Below are positions 1-10,073 of a stretch of 64,000 nt of DNA, one piece after another. Source of the stretch: Gammaproteobacteria bacterium (GTDB lineage: Bacteria > Pseudomonadota > Gammaproteobacteria > Pseudomonadales > Moraxellaceae); NCBI GenBank assembly GCA_028868515.1, contig JAGWUI010000006.1, forward strand, positions 56,890 through 120,889, written 5' to 3'. The position numbers were made by a program, and so were the translations under genes. The stretch's first letter is position 1. Each line of letters starts with the position of its first letter. The notes beneath the pieces were generated by a model that did no database searches, had not been told where the DNA came from, and was given only the letters and a program-made list of their open reading frames with translations.

Positions 1-13
1 AGTCGGGGGCAGC

Positions 14-1117
14 ATGGAATTAAAACCAGATCAGAAGCCTGTTGACGGTGTTCCCGTCACTGAAAGCCCGATCGTAGTTCCACAATCGGCGGAAACTACG
101 ATAGAATCTGATGACCTTAAAAATAATGCTCATTCACTGAATGATCCGCAGAATCCTTCTTTGAATATTCAACAAAATCAGAGTAATGAATCTATCGCTA
201 ATCATCAAGAGTATGATGATATGAGTAATGGTTCACCACAACAATCCGTTTCTTCAGGTAGTTCGATGTCCACTTCTAGTTTGCCGTTGTCTCAAACCCA
301 AACCCCAAGCAATGCTCAGAGACCAGGCGAGCGTTTACGCCAAACTCGTTTGCTAAAAGGTCGTGAGATTAAAGAGATTGCAACCGAGTTGAATATCCAT
401 GAGCGTATTCTGGTTGCGATTGAGGCGGATGATTATAAAACTCTACCAGAGCCAGCATTTATTCGTGGGTATTTACGCGCGTATGGGCGTTTGTTGGGGA
501 TTGATTCTGATGTGTTGATTATGCAGTTCAATGAACTTTATACGAGTGCAACTGGATTATCGAGTAACCATTCATTAGAAAATTCACCATTACAACAACT
601 TGCAAAATTACAAAGTCGTACGCGCAAAAGTAAGCGCTGGATGCTGTGGCTACTTGTGCCTGTGATTTTGGTGGTGATAGTGTTAATTTTACGCCCAATC
701 GTAAAACGCGTTATGGGTTCAACTACTGGTGCTGCGGCAGCACATACCGTTGTTTTGACTGATAATACACAAACGAGTACACAGACTAACAGTGGTTCGA
801 CCACCTCGGCGCCATATACACCAACGACAACCGCACCACTTTCGGCCTTACCGCCAGTTACGTCAACACAGAGCTCAAGCGATCAATTGGTGTTGACACT
901 GAGTAAACCAAGTGATGTCAGTGTTCAAGATTCCACAGGCAAAACGCTCGTTTCTGGAACACAAAGTAATGCACAGCCATTAACATTAAGTGGTGTATCT
1001 CCGTTCAGCATTAATTTGGCAGACGCAGCACATGTGACGTTAAGTCTGAATGGTGAACATGTCGATTTGGCACCATATACCGTTGATGGACATGCATCAT
1101 TCCGCTTGTCCCGTTAA
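14..1117 (+). CDS. rodZ: RodZ-like cytoskeletal protein
   Basis: RodZ is an inner-membrane protein that links the MreB cytoskeleton to cell-wall synthesis and sets rod shape. The 367-residue product has a Cro/C1-type helix-turn-helix domain at about residues 104-175 (GERLRQ at its start), a single membrane segment at about 209-229, a Thr/Ser-rich periplasmic linker and a C-terminal DUF4115-type beta domain from about 287. It is the first gene of the rodZ-ispG-hisS-yfgM-bamB-der series known from Escherichia coli. The first 100 residues are a low-complexity Gln/Ser/Asn-rich extension ahead of the HTH. RodZ proteins usually begin close to the HTH, so either this tail is lineage-specific or an internal start is used. 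No pilF is visible upstream because the window begins here. Confidence 0.88.
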   Translation: MELKPDQKPVDGVPVTESPIVVPQSAETTIESDDLKNNAHSLNDPQNPSLNIQQNQSNESIANHQEYDDMSNGSPQQSVSSGSSMSTSSLPLSQTQTPSNAQRPGERLRQTRLLKGREIKEIATELNIHERILVAIEADDYKTLPEPAFIRGYLRAYGRLLGIDSDVLIMQFNELYTSATGLSSNHSLENSPLQQLAKLQSRTRKSKRWMLWLLVPVILVVIVLILRPIVKRVMGSTTGAAAAHTVVLTDNTQTSTQTNSGSTTSAPYTPTTTAPLSALPPVTSTQSSSDQLVLTLSKPSDVSVQDSTGKTLVSGTQSNAQPLTLSGVSPFSINLADAAHVTLSLNGEHVDLAPYTVDGHASFRLSR

Positions 1118-1193
1118 GCATTGAGTGTGTATGCAATGCTAAATTATGCATTGTATAAGCTTAAAGAATTAGTAATGAGTAGGAACTGCTTTT

Positions 1194-2318
1194 ATGCACC
1201 ATTCGCCAATTAAGCGTAAACCCACACGCAAAATTCGTGTTGGATCGGTCTATGTCGGTGGCGATGCGCCAATTAGTGTGCAGACCATGACCAATACTGA
1301 AACTTGCGATGTGCAGGCAACAGTGGATCAAATTACTCGCTGTGTGAATGCGGGTGCGGATATTATTCGTGTTTCTGTGCCGAGTATGGAAGCTGCGGAG
1401 GCATTTGGCAAAATTCGCCAGCAAGTTAGTGTACCTTTGGTTGCGGATATTCATTTTGATCACAAAATTGCTTTAGCTGTAGCGGATTTGGGTGCAGATT
1501 GTCTGCGTATTAACCCAGGGAATATCGGTAGCGATGCCAAAGTCCGTGAAGTGGTTGCTGCAGCCAGACATCATGATATTTCGATTCGTATCGGTGTCAA
1601 TGCTGGTTCACTTGAGAAAGATTTACAGGTCAAATATGGCGAGCCAACAGGTCAGGCATTGCTAGAATCTGCGATGCGTCATATCGATATTTTAGATCGA
1701 CTGAATTTCCACGAATTTAAGGTTAGTGTGAAAGCCAGTAATGTCTTTTTGACACTAGATGCTTATCGTTTATTGTCTGCACAAATTGATAACCCATTAC
1801 ATTTAGGTGTGACTGAAGCAGGTGTATTTCGCTCTGGAACGGTCAAGTCAGCGATTGCGCTGGGTGGTTTATTGTTAGATGGGATTGGCGATACGCTGCG
1901 TGTGTCGCTTGCCGCTGAACCTGAAGATGAAGTGAAAGTCGGATTTGATATTCTCAAATCATTGAATATTCGTTCAAATGGCATTAACTTCATCGCTTGT
2001 CCAAGTTGTTCACGCCAAGAGTTTGATGTGATTCGTGTGATGAATGCATTGGAATCACGTTTGGAAGATATTCGTACACCACTTGATTTATCGGTGATCG
2101 GTTGTAAGGTGAATGGGCCAGGCGAGGCAAAAGAAGCGGATATTGGTGTCGTTGGCGCTGCACCGCGTTCATTGGTTTATCTCAATGGTGAAAAAAGCCA
2201 TCTCATCGATACCAATAATTTGGTGGATGAAATTGAACAAATGGTGCGTCAAAAAGTCGCAACGATTGAAGCAGAGCGCACAGCCGCAAAAGCGAAAGAG
2301 ATTATTCGAATTACGTGA
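1194..2318 (+). CDS. ispG: 4-hydroxy-3-methylbut-2-en-1-yl diphosphate synthase
   Basis: IspG (GcpE) carries out the reductive ring opening of methylerythritol cyclodiphosphate to HMBPP in the MEP isoprenoid pathway, using a 4Fe-4S cluster in the cytosol. The 374-residue length is normal for the bacterial two-domain form. The cluster ligands are visible: the CPSC pair in the motif [11 protein letters not shown], and the third Cys in [10 protein letters not shown], which also supplies the conserved Glu. The TIM-barrel N-terminal half begins with the substrate-binding [12 protein letters not shown] region. It lies 76 bp after rodZ and 20 bp before hisS, consistent with one transcript. Confidence 0.97.
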   Translation: MHHSPIKRKPTRKIRVGSVYVGGDAPISVQTMTNTETCDVQATVDQITRCVNAGADIIRVSVPSMEAAEAFGKIRQQVSVPLVADIHFDHKIALAVADLGADCLRINPGNIGSDAKVREVVAAARHHDISIRIGVNAGSLEKDLQVKYGEPTGQALLESAMRHIDILDRLNFHEFKVSVKASNVFLTLDAYRLLSAQIDNPLHLGVTEAGVFRSGTVKSAIALGGLLLDGIGDTLRVSLAAEPEDEVKVGFDILKSLNIRSNGINFIACPSCSRQEFDVIRVMNALESRLEDIRTPLDLSVIGCKVNGPGEAKEADIGVVGAAPRSLVYLNGEKSHLIDTNNLVDEIEQMVRQKVATIEAERTAAKAKEIIRIT

Positions 2319-2338
2319 TTAGGTAGTAAAAGAGCAGC

Positions 2339-3637
2339 ATGAGTAGTTTAACAATTAACGCAATTCGCGGTTTTAACGATATTTTACCCAGTGAAACACC
2401 TCGTTGGCGCAAGCTCGAATCTGTCTTGATGGGTTTGATGGATGCTTATGGTTATCAGCAAATTCGTCTACCCCTTGTTGAGCAAACCGCGCTATTCAAG
2501 CGCGCGATTGGCGATGCAACCGATATTGTCGAAAAAGAAATGTACACCTTTTTTGATAAAGGTGAGCCACCAGAATCTTTGACGCTGCGCCCTGAAGGAA
2601 CCGCAGGTTGTGTGCGAGCCATGCTTGAACATAATTTGTTGCGTGGGACATTGCCGCGTGTATGGTATACAGGCCCGATGTTTCGCTATGAAAAACCACA
2701 AAAAGGCCGCTATCGTCAATTCCATCAGTTTGGTGTTGAAACTTTCGGTGTGACGACACCTGATATTGATGCTGAGTTAATCTTGCTGACCGCGAGAATG
2801 TGGAAGCGTCTCAACCTCAGCGACAAAGTGCAATTAGAGCTGAATACTTTAGGCGAAATCGAATCGCGTGGACGTTATCGTGCTGCATTGGTTGAATATT
2901 TGTCCGAGCGTAAAGCGCAATTGGATGAGGATAGTCAACGTCGTTTGACAACGAATCCGCTTCGCATTTTAGATAGCAAAAGTGAGCAAACTCAAGCCCT
3001 TCTCAAAGATGCACCAAAACTGCATGATTTTTTGGATGAGGAGTCGTTGCAGCATTTTGAACAACTAAAAGCCTATCTAGATGCAGCTGGCGTGGCGTAT
3101 GTGGTGAATCAAAAACTAGTTCGTGGTTTAGATTACTACAACAAAACTGTTTTTGAGTGGACGACAACGCATCTTGGTGCGCAAGGCACAGTATGCGCTG
3201 GTGGTCGCTACGATGGTCTAGTCGGACAACTTAAAGGTAAAGCGGATCAGAGTGTTCCTGCGGTTGGTTTTGCGCTCGGCATGGAACGTTTGTTGTTGCT
3301 TACTGAACAAGTTGAAGCTCAAGAAAAAGTAGGTGAGTGCGAAGTATTCTTGTTGTCAGATCCGCAATACCAAACGCAAGCGCTGATTCTCGCTGAATCC
3401 TTGCGTGATGCATTTGAATCAGCAAATCAATCGATTCGTGTCAAAACAGGATCGCAGGGTAGTCTGAAAAGTCAGATGAAGAAAGCTGATCAATCTGGTG
3501 CACGTTTCGCAATTATCTTAGGCGAGCGTGAAATTGAGCAAGCTCAAGTGACCGTGAAAGTTTTGGCAACTGGTGAGCAAGAGGTATGGTCTCAGCAGGA
3601 TTTGGCATCACAGTTGATTCAGCGATTCGCGAAATAA
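2339..3637 (+). CDS. hisS: Histidine--tRNA ligase
   Basis: This class II aminoacyl-tRNA synthetase charges tRNA-His in the cytosol. The 432-residue protein starts with the typical [12 protein letters not shown] segment. It carries motif 2 around residues 115-134 ([20 protein letters not shown], with its Arg and Glu), the histidine-binding HisA motif LVRGLDYY near residue 260, and GGRYDGL before motif 3. The C-terminal anticodon-binding domain covers about the last 100 residues. It sits in the conserved ispG-hisS-yfgM order. Confidence 0.97.
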   Translation: MSSLTINAIRGFNDILPSETPRWRKLESVLMGLMDAYGYQQIRLPLVEQTALFKRAIGDATDIVEKEMYTFFDKGEPPESLTLRPEGTAGCVRAMLEHNLLRGTLPRVWYTGPMFRYEKPQKGRYRQFHQFGVETFGVTTPDIDAELILLTARMWKRLNLSDKVQLELNTLGEIESRGRYRAALVEYLSERKAQLDEDSQRRLTTNPLRILDSKSEQTQALLKDAPKLHDFLDEESLQHFEQLKAYLDAAGVAYVVNQKLVRGLDYYNKTVFEWTTTHLGAQGTVCAGGRYDGLVGQLKGKADQSVPAVGFALGMERLLLLTEQVEAQEKVGECEVFLLSDPQYQTQALILAESLRDAFESANQSIRVKTGSQGSLKSQMKKADQSGARFAIILGEREIEQAQVTVKVLATGEQEVWSQQDLASQLIQRFAK

Positions 3638-3713
3638 CGTCATTGAACAATGGATTGCAGTAATACATTTAATTAAAGATAGGCATCGTTAAGATTGAGT
3701 AAAGGAATGAGTC

Positions 3714-4451
3714 ATGAGTGATTATGTAAGCGACGAAGAACAGATTGAGCGTATCCAGAAATGGTTTAAACAATATGGAAACTCTGTTTTAACAGGTATT
3801 TTGGTCGCATTGATTGCTTTCTTTGGTTGGCAGTTCTGGCAAAATCGCCAAGCAAAAGCAAACATCGAAACCATGAATCAGTATCAACGTATTCTGGAAG
3901 ATAGTGCGAAAGCAACAGCAGATAAAGCTGCACAGAGTCGTTTTATTTCTAATGTACAAGCTTTGGTACAAGCACATCCAGATAGTGTTTTTGCATTAAA
4001 TGCATTGTTGTTACAGGCAAAAGTCACTGCTGATCAAGGTGAGTGGGCTGGTGCAGAAAAAGCGCTGACTCAGGCGGTTACGATCAAAGCAAAAGATCAA
4101 GGTTTGACGACAATCGCTTGGTTACGTCTCGCACGTGTTCAAGCTGCTCAAAATAAACTTGATGTTGCATTAGCATCACTGAAGAATGTCAGTGATCCAG
4201 CGTTTTCTGCAAGTGCAAACGAGCTGCGTGGTGATATTCTAGTTCAAAAAAATGATGTTGCTGGTGCAAAAGCTGCGTATCAGTCTGCATGGGATTCACT
4301 TGTAAAACGACAACAATCTCGTCAGTTACTCAAGGTTAAAATGAGCGCTCTTGGTTTGGAGCCTGTCGATATTGTTACTCCAAATCCTATTCGTGATGTT
4401 CCGCAGCCTGTAACTGCTGCGACCCCAACTGATACTGGAGCTGCGTCGTAA
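3714..4451 (+). CDS. yfgM: YfgM-like membrane-anchored TPR protein
   Basis: A 245-residue protein of the YfgM/ancillary SecYEG family: a short cytoplasmic N-terminus, one membrane segment at about residues 23-45 (SVLTGILVALIAFFGW) and a periplasmic helical TPR-like domain rich in Ala, Gln and Lys. In E. coli YfgM associates with the SecYEG translocon and the chaperone PpiD. Position between hisS and bamB supports the call. The stop codon overlaps the bamB start by one base (TAATG), so the two are probably translationally coupled. The last 25 residues are a Pro/Thr-rich tail. Confidence 0.85.
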   Translation: MSDYVSDEEQIERIQKWFKQYGNSVLTGILVALIAFFGWQFWQNRQAKANIETMNQYQRILEDSAKATADKAAQSRFISNVQALVQAHPDSVFALNALLLQAKVTADQGEWAGAEKALTQAVTIKAKDQGLTTIAWLRLARVQAAQNKLDVALASLKNVSDPAFSASANELRGDILVQKNDVAGAKAAYQSAWDSLVKRQQSRQLLKVKMSALGLEPVDIVTPNPIRDVPQPVTAATPTDTGAAS

Positions 4452-5665
4452 TGAACTTGCCAATCGTGACTGCTTTGAAACAAACTTCATTTACAAGGCA
4501 GGTTACATTGCCTAAATTTGGCGCAACAGCACTTGCGATTGTCGCGGCCAGTGTTTTTACGCTGGCGGGATGTAGTTCTGATAAAGATCTAAAACCTGTT
4601 GAACATAAACCAAGTAAGTTGCCAGTGCTTATTGCACCAAGCCAAACGCTTGCATTAGTGTGGAAAGATTCGATTGGTGGCGAAGAAAAACTTGATCCAT
4701 TACGTCCACAATTGGATGTGCAAGATGGCAATGTTTATGCAGCAAGCCATAGTGGTCGTATTTATGCATGGGATAAAACAGGGCACAAACTCTGGCAAGC
4801 TAAAAGTAAGCAAGACATTACGAGTGGTGTCAGTGTTGCCAATGGTGTTCTAGTCTATTGCACAACAAAAGGTAATGTCGTTGCGTTAGATGCAAAGACA
4901 GGCCAACAGCTCTGGGTTCAAAATACAGGCTCATCGATTTTATCTCCTGCTCTGATTAGCGGAAATCGTGTTGTTGTGTTAGGCGCTGATGGGACTGTGA
5001 CGGCAACGGATCTTAAAACAGGTCAACCAGCTTGGGCATATGATATCCCGACTCCAACATTGAGCTTACGTGGAAGTTCTGCTCCAGTTGTATTTGATGA
5101 AAGTACAGTGATTGTTGCAGGTGATGCTGGACGTATTTATGCACTGGATCTGGCAACTGGAGTTCCAAAGTGGGAACGTCGTGTTGCGGTCAGTGACGGC
5201 GTTTCTGAAGTTCAGCGTCTCATTGATATTAATGGCGATCCTTTGATTGTTGGACGTCAACTCTATGTGGTGAGTTATCAAGGTCAATTGACCGCGATGA
5301 ATATCGATGATCAACAAGTGAACTGGGTTGTTGATACGAGTAGTTTGCGTACACCAGCAACTGGATTAGGAAATATCTACGTTAGCACCGTAGACGGTAA
5401 AATTCTTGCTGTGGATGAGCAGAGTGGTAAATCGGTATGGACCCAAGATGCTTTATCCTATCGTGGTCTGAGCAATCCAGTGGTATTGGGTCGCTATTTA
5501 ATTGTTGGTGATGCAAGTGGTTATTTGCATATCATCGAACAAACCGAAGGTAAAGTGGTTGGCCGAGTGAAAACTTCTGGCGCAATTTCTACGTTACGTG
5601 TTGTCGGTGATCGTCTACTGGTGAATAGTGCAAATGGTTCACTGAGTATCTGGCAGACAAGCTAA
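4451..5665 (+). CDS. bamB: Outer membrane assembly lipoprotein BamB
   Basis: BamB is the beta-propeller lipoprotein of the BAM complex, which inserts beta-barrel proteins into the outer membrane. The 404-residue product has a long signal sequence ending in a lipobox (TLAGC, Cys41). It is followed by repeated PQQ-like blades (for example VVALDAKTGQQLWVQ and IYALDLATGVPKWE), as expected for an eight-bladed propeller. The N-terminal region before the hydrophobic core is about 20 residues longer than usual, so a downstream start is possible. The start is coupled to the yfgM stop. Confidence 0.95.
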   Translation: MNLPIVTALKQTSFTRQVTLPKFGATALAIVAASVFTLAGCSSDKDLKPVEHKPSKLPVLIAPSQTLALVWKDSIGGEEKLDPLRPQLDVQDGNVYAASHSGRIYAWDKTGHKLWQAKSKQDITSGVSVANGVLVYCTTKGNVVALDAKTGQQLWVQNTGSSILSPALISGNRVVVLGADGTVTATDLKTGQPAWAYDIPTPTLSLRGSSAPVVFDESTVIVAGDAGRIYALDLATGVPKWERRVAVSDGVSEVQRLIDINGDPLIVGRQLYVVSYQGQLTAMNIDDQQVNWVVDTSSLRTPATGLGNIYVSTVDGKILAVDEQSGKSVWTQDALSYRGLSNPVVLGRYLIVGDASGYLHIIEQTEGKVVGRVKTSGAISTLRVVGDRLLVNSANGSLSIWQTS

Positions 5666-5720
5666 TTCATGATGATTTCTGCCTATACGGTAGAATGGGT
5701 CATTAATCAGGTATAATGCA

Positions 5721-5783
5721 GGGTTTGCTGTGCTTGGGTATTTTTATGAATAAAATACTGGAAAGCTCAGCAAACCCTTTTTT
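5721..5783 (+). terminator. Long hairpin with U-tract after bamB
   Basis: The arms GGGTTTGCTG (5721-5730) and CAGCAAACCC (5768-5777) pair perfectly and are followed directly by TTTTTT. Inside the loop, GCTT/AAGC and GTATTTT/AAAATAC extend the stem. This fits a Rho-independent terminator for the rodZ-bamB transcript. A TATAAT hexamer sits at 5712-5717, only a few bases before the hairpin, so a short independent RNA of about 60 nt is also possible (see findings). Confidence 0.6.
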
Positions 5784-5892
5784 AGCTTTTGATCTTTTCT
5801 CGTTTTAATCTTTGAAGCATGATCTTGAAGCTTGATTTTGAAATGTAGTTAAGAAGCTGTTTTACAGTCAATATTTATTTAAATGAGTTGTC

Positions 5893-7299
5893 ATGAAACC
5901 TGTTATTGCGCTGATTGGGCGACCTAATGTCGGTAAATCAACCCTATTCAATCAAATTACTAAGACACGTAATGCCTTGGTTGCAGATTTGCCTGGCTTA
6001 ACGCGTGATCGGCAATATGGCGATGCAACTTATGAAAATAAGTCTTTTATCGTTGTCGATACGGGTGGGATCGGTGAGAGTGAGCAGGGTATCGATTCTT
6101 ATATGGCTGAACAGTCACGTACTGCGATTGAAGAGGCCGATATTGTCTTATTTGTCGTCGATGCCAAAGCAGGTTTATTGGCTTCAGATGAGCAAATTGC
6201 GCGCGAACTTCGCGTACTCGGCAAAAAAATCCATATCGTTGCCAATAAAGTCGATGGCGTACATGCCGAAGCGGCTGTTGCTGAATTTTTTAAATTAGGT
6301 TTTGGTGAACCCCATCATGTTGCGGCGAGTCATGGACGTGGAATAGCACAGCTATTGGAAGATGTGCTTGCAGAGCTACCAGAAGATGTTCCTCTCGATG
6401 AAGAAACCGTCGCACCTGGTTTGCGTATGGCGGTGATTGGTCGTCCAAATGTCGGTAAATCGACGCTCGTGAATCGTTTATTAGGTGAGGATCGTGTGGT
6501 TGTTTACGATCAGCCAGGTACAACACGCGATAGTATCTATATCCCGTTTGAGCGCCAAGGCCGACAATACACCTTGATTGATACTGCTGGGGTTCGTCGT
6601 CGCGGTAAGGTCTTTGAAACGGTTGAGAAGTTCTCCGTAGTTAAAACCTTACAGGCAATGAAAGATGCTCATGTCGTTGTCGTGGTGATTGATGCGCGAG
6701 AAGGGATCGTTGAGCAAGATCTACACATGGTGGGCTTTGCTTTAGAGGCTGGTCGTGCCATTGTGATTGCAATCAATAAATGGGATGGCATGAGTGAATA
6801 TGATCGCCAACAAGTCAAATCTGATATTGAGCGTCGTTTTGACTTTATTCCATGGGCAAAGATTCATTTGATTTCTGCGTTACATGGAACGGGTGTGGGT
6901 GATCTTTATCCGTCGATTCATCGTGCTTATGATTCGGCTATGCTTAAAGTCACAACCAATCGTATGACTCAGATTCTACAAGATGCCGTCGAGCAGCATC
7001 AGCCGCCAATGGTGAATGGTCGTCGCATCAAGATGCGTTATGCGCATTTGGGTGGATCTAATCCTCCGCTGTTTATTATTCATGGTAATCAAGTCGATCA
7101 AGTGCCTAATGATTATCGTCGTTATTTAGAAAATGTATTCCGCAAAGTCTTTAGAATGGAAGGTACACCTGTACGTATTGAATTCAAGAGTGGCGAGAAT
7201 CCGTTTGTAGAGAAGAAAGTTAAACTGAGCGAACGCGAAGCGGTACGTCATCGTCGTCTATCAGAGGCGTTTCAGAAGCGAAGTAAAATGAAAAAGTAA
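5893..7299 (+). CDS. der: Ribosome biogenesis GTPase Der (EngA)
   Basis: Der has two tandem GTPase domains and a C-terminal KH-like domain, and acts in assembly of the 50S ribosomal subunit. In the 468-residue product both G1 motifs read GRPNVGKST, near residues 8-16 and about 185. The G3 motifs are DTGG and DTAG and the G4 motifs are NKVD and NKWD. The basic C-terminus (about 360-468) is the KH-like domain and ends in a Lys-rich tail. It follows bamB as in E. coli, but a 227-bp gap with a terminator-like hairpin suggests its own promoter. Confidence 0.97.
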   Translation: MKPVIALIGRPNVGKSTLFNQITKTRNALVADLPGLTRDRQYGDATYENKSFIVVDTGGIGESEQGIDSYMAEQSRTAIEEADIVLFVVDAKAGLLASDEQIARELRVLGKKIHIVANKVDGVHAEAAVAEFFKLGFGEPHHVAASHGRGIAQLLEDVLAELPEDVPLDEETVAPGLRMAVIGRPNVGKSTLVNRLLGEDRVVVYDQPGTTRDSIYIPFERQGRQYTLIDTAGVRRRGKVFETVEKFSVVKTLQAMKDAHVVVVVIDAREGIVEQDLHMVGFALEAGRAIVIAINKWDGMSEYDRQQVKSDIERRFDFIPWAKIHLISALHGTGVGDLYPSIHRAYDSAMLKVTTNRMTQILQDAVEQHQPPMVNGRRIKMRYAHLGGSNPPLFIIHGNQVDQVPNDYRRYLENVFRKVFRMEGTPVRIEFKSGENPFVEKKVKLSEREAVRHRRLSEAFQKRSKMKK

Positions 7300-7314
7300 G
7301 CTGGTTTTATTGCT

Positions 7315-7357
7315 AAAAAATAAACCCTGTAGATCCGATCTACGGGGTTTATTTTTT
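7315..7357. terminator. Bidirectional terminator between der and ybeD-like gene
   Basis: The arms at 7315-7334 and 7338-7357 (20 nt each, one G-T wobble, three-base loop CCG) form a nearly perfect hairpin. A-rich and T-rich ends on both strands let it end transcription from either side. It lies between the convergent der (+) and the gene at 7379-7690 (-). Confidence 0.9.
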
Positions 7358-7378
7358 AGGTGAGATAAATATGTACAA

Positions 7379-7690
7379 TCACAACGCTGTTTTGACATGT
7401 TTTGATGCAGCAAGATCGGCATAAACCGCATTCACTTGCTCTTTGTTCTCAAATGGCAAAACCGCAGCAATAGAATGATATTTACCACCGCTGGATTGCG
7501 TGACAGTAAGGTGCGCAAGATCAAGAAGCGGGAAGTGCTTCGTCAATAAGTCACTGATCGCCCCTAATAATTCTGGCGATGCATGACCAATAATTTTGAT
7601 TGGATATTGCATCGGAAATTGCCACAACTCTTCGTTGTGAATATCCGTTGATTTACGCGTGACAACGGGTGCGATTTTTTCATCGGTCAT
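7379..7690 (-). CDS. DUF493 (YbeD-like) protein
   Basis: A 103-residue protein of the DUF493/YbeD family: small cytosolic proteins with an ACT-like alpha/beta fold and no firmly established role. The family hallmark FPMQYPIKIIG strand near residue 26 and the later SSGGKYHSIA segment are visible. In many gammaproteobacteria ybeD sits with lipoate genes. Here it stands alone between der and rpoD, with terminators on both sides. Confidence 0.8.
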   Translation of the reverse strand: MTDEKIAPVVTRKSTDIHNEELWQFPMQYPIKIIGHASPELLGAISDLLTKHFPLLDLAHLTVTQSSGGKYHSIAAVLPFENKEQVNAVYADLAASKHVKTAL

Positions 7691-7796
7691 TTGCTAACTC
7701 CAAGTTTAATTTGATAATGATATTGGTAAACCATGTTGAATAGATTGAGTCAAAAAGTAAAAATTCAATCCGAGGTTTTGATTCAAGTCATTCAAA

Positions 7797-7829
7797 TAAA
7801 AACGCCCATCATGAGATAGGCGTTTTTTA
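7797..7829 (-). terminator. rpoD terminator
   Basis: AAAAACGCC (7798-7806) pairs with GGCGTTTTT (7819-7827) around a 12-base loop. Read on the minus strand, the stem ends in a T-run 21 bp beyond the rpoD stop. It may also work on the other strand. Confidence 0.8.
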
Positions 7830-7849
7830 TTGGATAACAGATTTAATGA

Positions 7850-9715
7850 TTAGTCATTTTCAAGGAATGAACGCAAATGTTCAGAGCGCGAAGGATGACG
7901 GAGTTTGCGCAGGGCTTTTGCTTCAATCTGACGGATGCGTTCGCGTGTCACATCAAACTGTTTACCGACTTCTTCCAAAGTATGGTCGGTTGGCATGTCG
8001 ATACCAAAACGCATCTTCAATACTTTTGCTTCACGAGGTGTTAAGTTTGCTAAGACTTCGCGTGTTGCCTCTCGTAAGCCTTCAGCTGTTGCAGCTTCAA
8101 CAGGCGAAGTAATATTAGTATCTTCAATGAAATCACCCAAATGTGAGTCTTCATCATCACCAATTGGAGTTTCCATTGAAATCGGCTCTTTAGCGATTTT
8201 CAGTACTTTACGAACTTTGATCTCGTCCATTTCGAGACGTTCACCGAGTTCTTCTGGTGTTGGCTCGCGTCCCATTTCTTGTAGCAATTGACGTGATACA
8301 CGGTTAATTTTATTAATCGTTTCAATCATATGTACAGGAATACGGATGGTACGTGCTTGGTCAGCAATCGAACGTGTAATCGCCTGACGAATCCACCAAG
8401 TTGCGTAAGTTGAGAACTTATAACCACGACGATATTCAAACTTATCAACCGCTTTCATCAAGCCGATGTTACCTTCTTGGATCAAGTCCAAGAATTGCAG
8501 ACCTCGGTTGGTGTATTTTTTCGCGATTGAAATCACCAAACGCAAGTTAGCTTCAACCATTTCTTTCTTCGCGCGACGCGCTTTGGCTTCACCAATCGAC
8601 ATGCGTTTTGAAATTTCTTTGATGTCTACAACACGTAGGCTGAGCTGAGTTTCGAGATCAAGTAAGTTTTGTTGAAACGAGATAATGTCGGCGCGTGCAG
8701 CATTTAGCCCCATTTCTAGCAGACCATCACGCTCAATTTGTTCATCAATCCAATTGAGATTGGATTCATTGCCAGGGAAATGATTACGGAAATGATCACG
8801 ATCCATTTTGGCTTTTTTGACCGAAAATTTCATGATTTCACGTTCATTGCCACGCACTTGATCGATCGTCTGACGAACCATGAGGCTAATTTCTTCGCTC
8901 AGGCGTGGTGTCAATTTGAACATCATGAATACAGTGGCAAGTTCTTGCAAAGCAGCTTTGGCTTGTTCAGAGTGACGTCCAAATTGAAGTGCTTCTTGCA
9001 GCGCAGCATGGCGTTCTGTGAGTTCGGCAAAGCGTATCCGTGCAATTTCTGGATCTGGTCCTGATTCTGCATCTTCTTCGTCACCACCACCATCTTCGTC
9101 ATCGTCAGATTTTGATGCAGCTGGTTCTGAACTGGCGAGCTCTGGAATTTCTTCGTCATCTCCAACTTCGATCACTTCTGGGATTTCATCTGTTTCTGGA
9201 TCGAGATAACCTGATAGGATGTCAGATAGGCGACGTTCTCCGCTGACTGATTCAGCGTATTCTTTAAGAACGAGTTCGACAGCACCAGGCCAGTACGCCA
9301 TCGCATGAAGAATATCGCGAATACCGTCTTCGATGCGTTTAGCAATGCTGATTTCGCCTTCACGGGTCAACAAGTCAACTGTACCCATTTCGCGCATATA
9401 CATGCGAACTGGGTCTGTGGTACGACCAGGTTCTGTTTCAACAGCTGCAAGAACAGCCGCAGCTTCTTCGGCAGCAACTTCGTCGTCGCCAGCTTCAGGC
9501 GCACTTTCAAGCATCAGTTCGTCGGTTTCAGGTGCGCGTTCATGCACAGGAATACCGACATCGTTCAACATCTGGATAATATCTTCGATCTGCTCGCTTT
9601 CAGTAATTGAGTCGGGCAGGGCATCGTTGACTTCGGCGTTGGTGAGGTAGCCTTGCTCTTTACCTTTGGTGATGAGCGCGGCAATTTGCGAGGTGGAGGT
9701 TTGTGAATCACTCAT
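7850..9715 (-). CDS. rpoD: RNA polymerase primary sigma factor RpoD
   Basis: This is the housekeeping sigma-70 factor (621 residues, normal for the group). Domains in order are region 1.1 at the N-terminus, region 1.2 ([11 protein letters not shown]), a long acidic non-conserved region (about residues 175-220, with runs of Asp and Glu), regions 2.1-2.4 ([20 protein letters not shown] and the aromatic [10 protein letters not shown] segment), region 3, and region 4.2 with the HTH motif [20 protein letters not shown] at the C-terminus. It lies downstream of dnaG on the same strand, as in the E. coli macromolecular synthesis operon, but rpsU is not part of the cluster here. Confidence 0.98.
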   Translation of the reverse strand: MSDSQTSTSQIAALITKGKEQGYLTNAEVNDALPDSITESEQIEDIIQMLNDVGIPVHERAPETDELMLESAPEAGDDEVAAEEAAAVLAAVETEPGRTTDPVRMYMREMGTVDLLTREGEISIAKRIEDGIRDILHAMAYWPGAVELVLKEYAESVSGERRLSDILSGYLDPETDEIPEVIEVGDDEEIPELASSEPAASKSDDDEDGGGDEEDAESGPDPEIARIRFAELTERHAALQEALQFGRHSEQAKAALQELATVFMMFKLTPRLSEEISLMVRQTIDQVRGNEREIMKFSVKKAKMDRDHFRNHFPGNESNLNWIDEQIERDGLLEMGLNAARADIISFQQNLLDLETQLSLRVVDIKEISKRMSIGEAKARRAKKEMVEANLRLVISIAKKYTNRGLQFLDLIQEGNIGLMKAVDKFEYRRGYKFSTYATWWIRQAITRSIADQARTIRIPVHMIETINKINRVSRQLLQEMGREPTPEELGERLEMDEIKVRKVLKIAKEPISMETPIGDDEDSHLGDFIEDTNITSPVEAATAEGLREATREVLANLTPREAKVLKMRFGIDMPTDHTLEEVGKQFDVTRERIRQIEAKALRKLRHPSRSEHLRSFLEND

Positions 9716-10073
9716 CGTTTTCGGCTCTCACTGATATCAAATTCGGATTACGCATTAATAAAATATGATGCGCTTTACGGGTTTTGCTTACTTTGTGCAA
9801 TCCACAACTTTATGAATATTTTGCATAAAGTGTAATGCGACTCACTGTTTCAATCTGTACTATCTTGCTTGTGTGGCTTTTATCATGCAGCCAGTCCGCA
9901 ATGTATTGCGTGCATGTTGGCTCAAATAACCAATCGGCGAGTATATCACAGGCGATAGCATTGTTTTAAGTGTCTGTTTGAAAGATAAATGGCGATTAGT
10001 TGTACGATTTTCAAGTTTTAAATAGGTTCATTCGGTTGAATAAGATGGGATCAATGAAGTTTAGAAGGAGCTA
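9716..10073 (-). promoter_or_regulatory. 358-bp gap upstream of rpoD with candidate promoter
   Basis: No gene is visible in this gap. On the minus strand a -10-like TATACT (plus-strand positions 9940-9945) is preceded by TG one base upstream, giving an extended -10. TTAAAA lies 18 bp further upstream (9964-9969). This would start an rpoD transcript with a leader of roughly 215 nt. The 3' end of dnaG has no clear terminator, so read-through from dnaG into rpoD is also likely. Confidence 0.35.
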
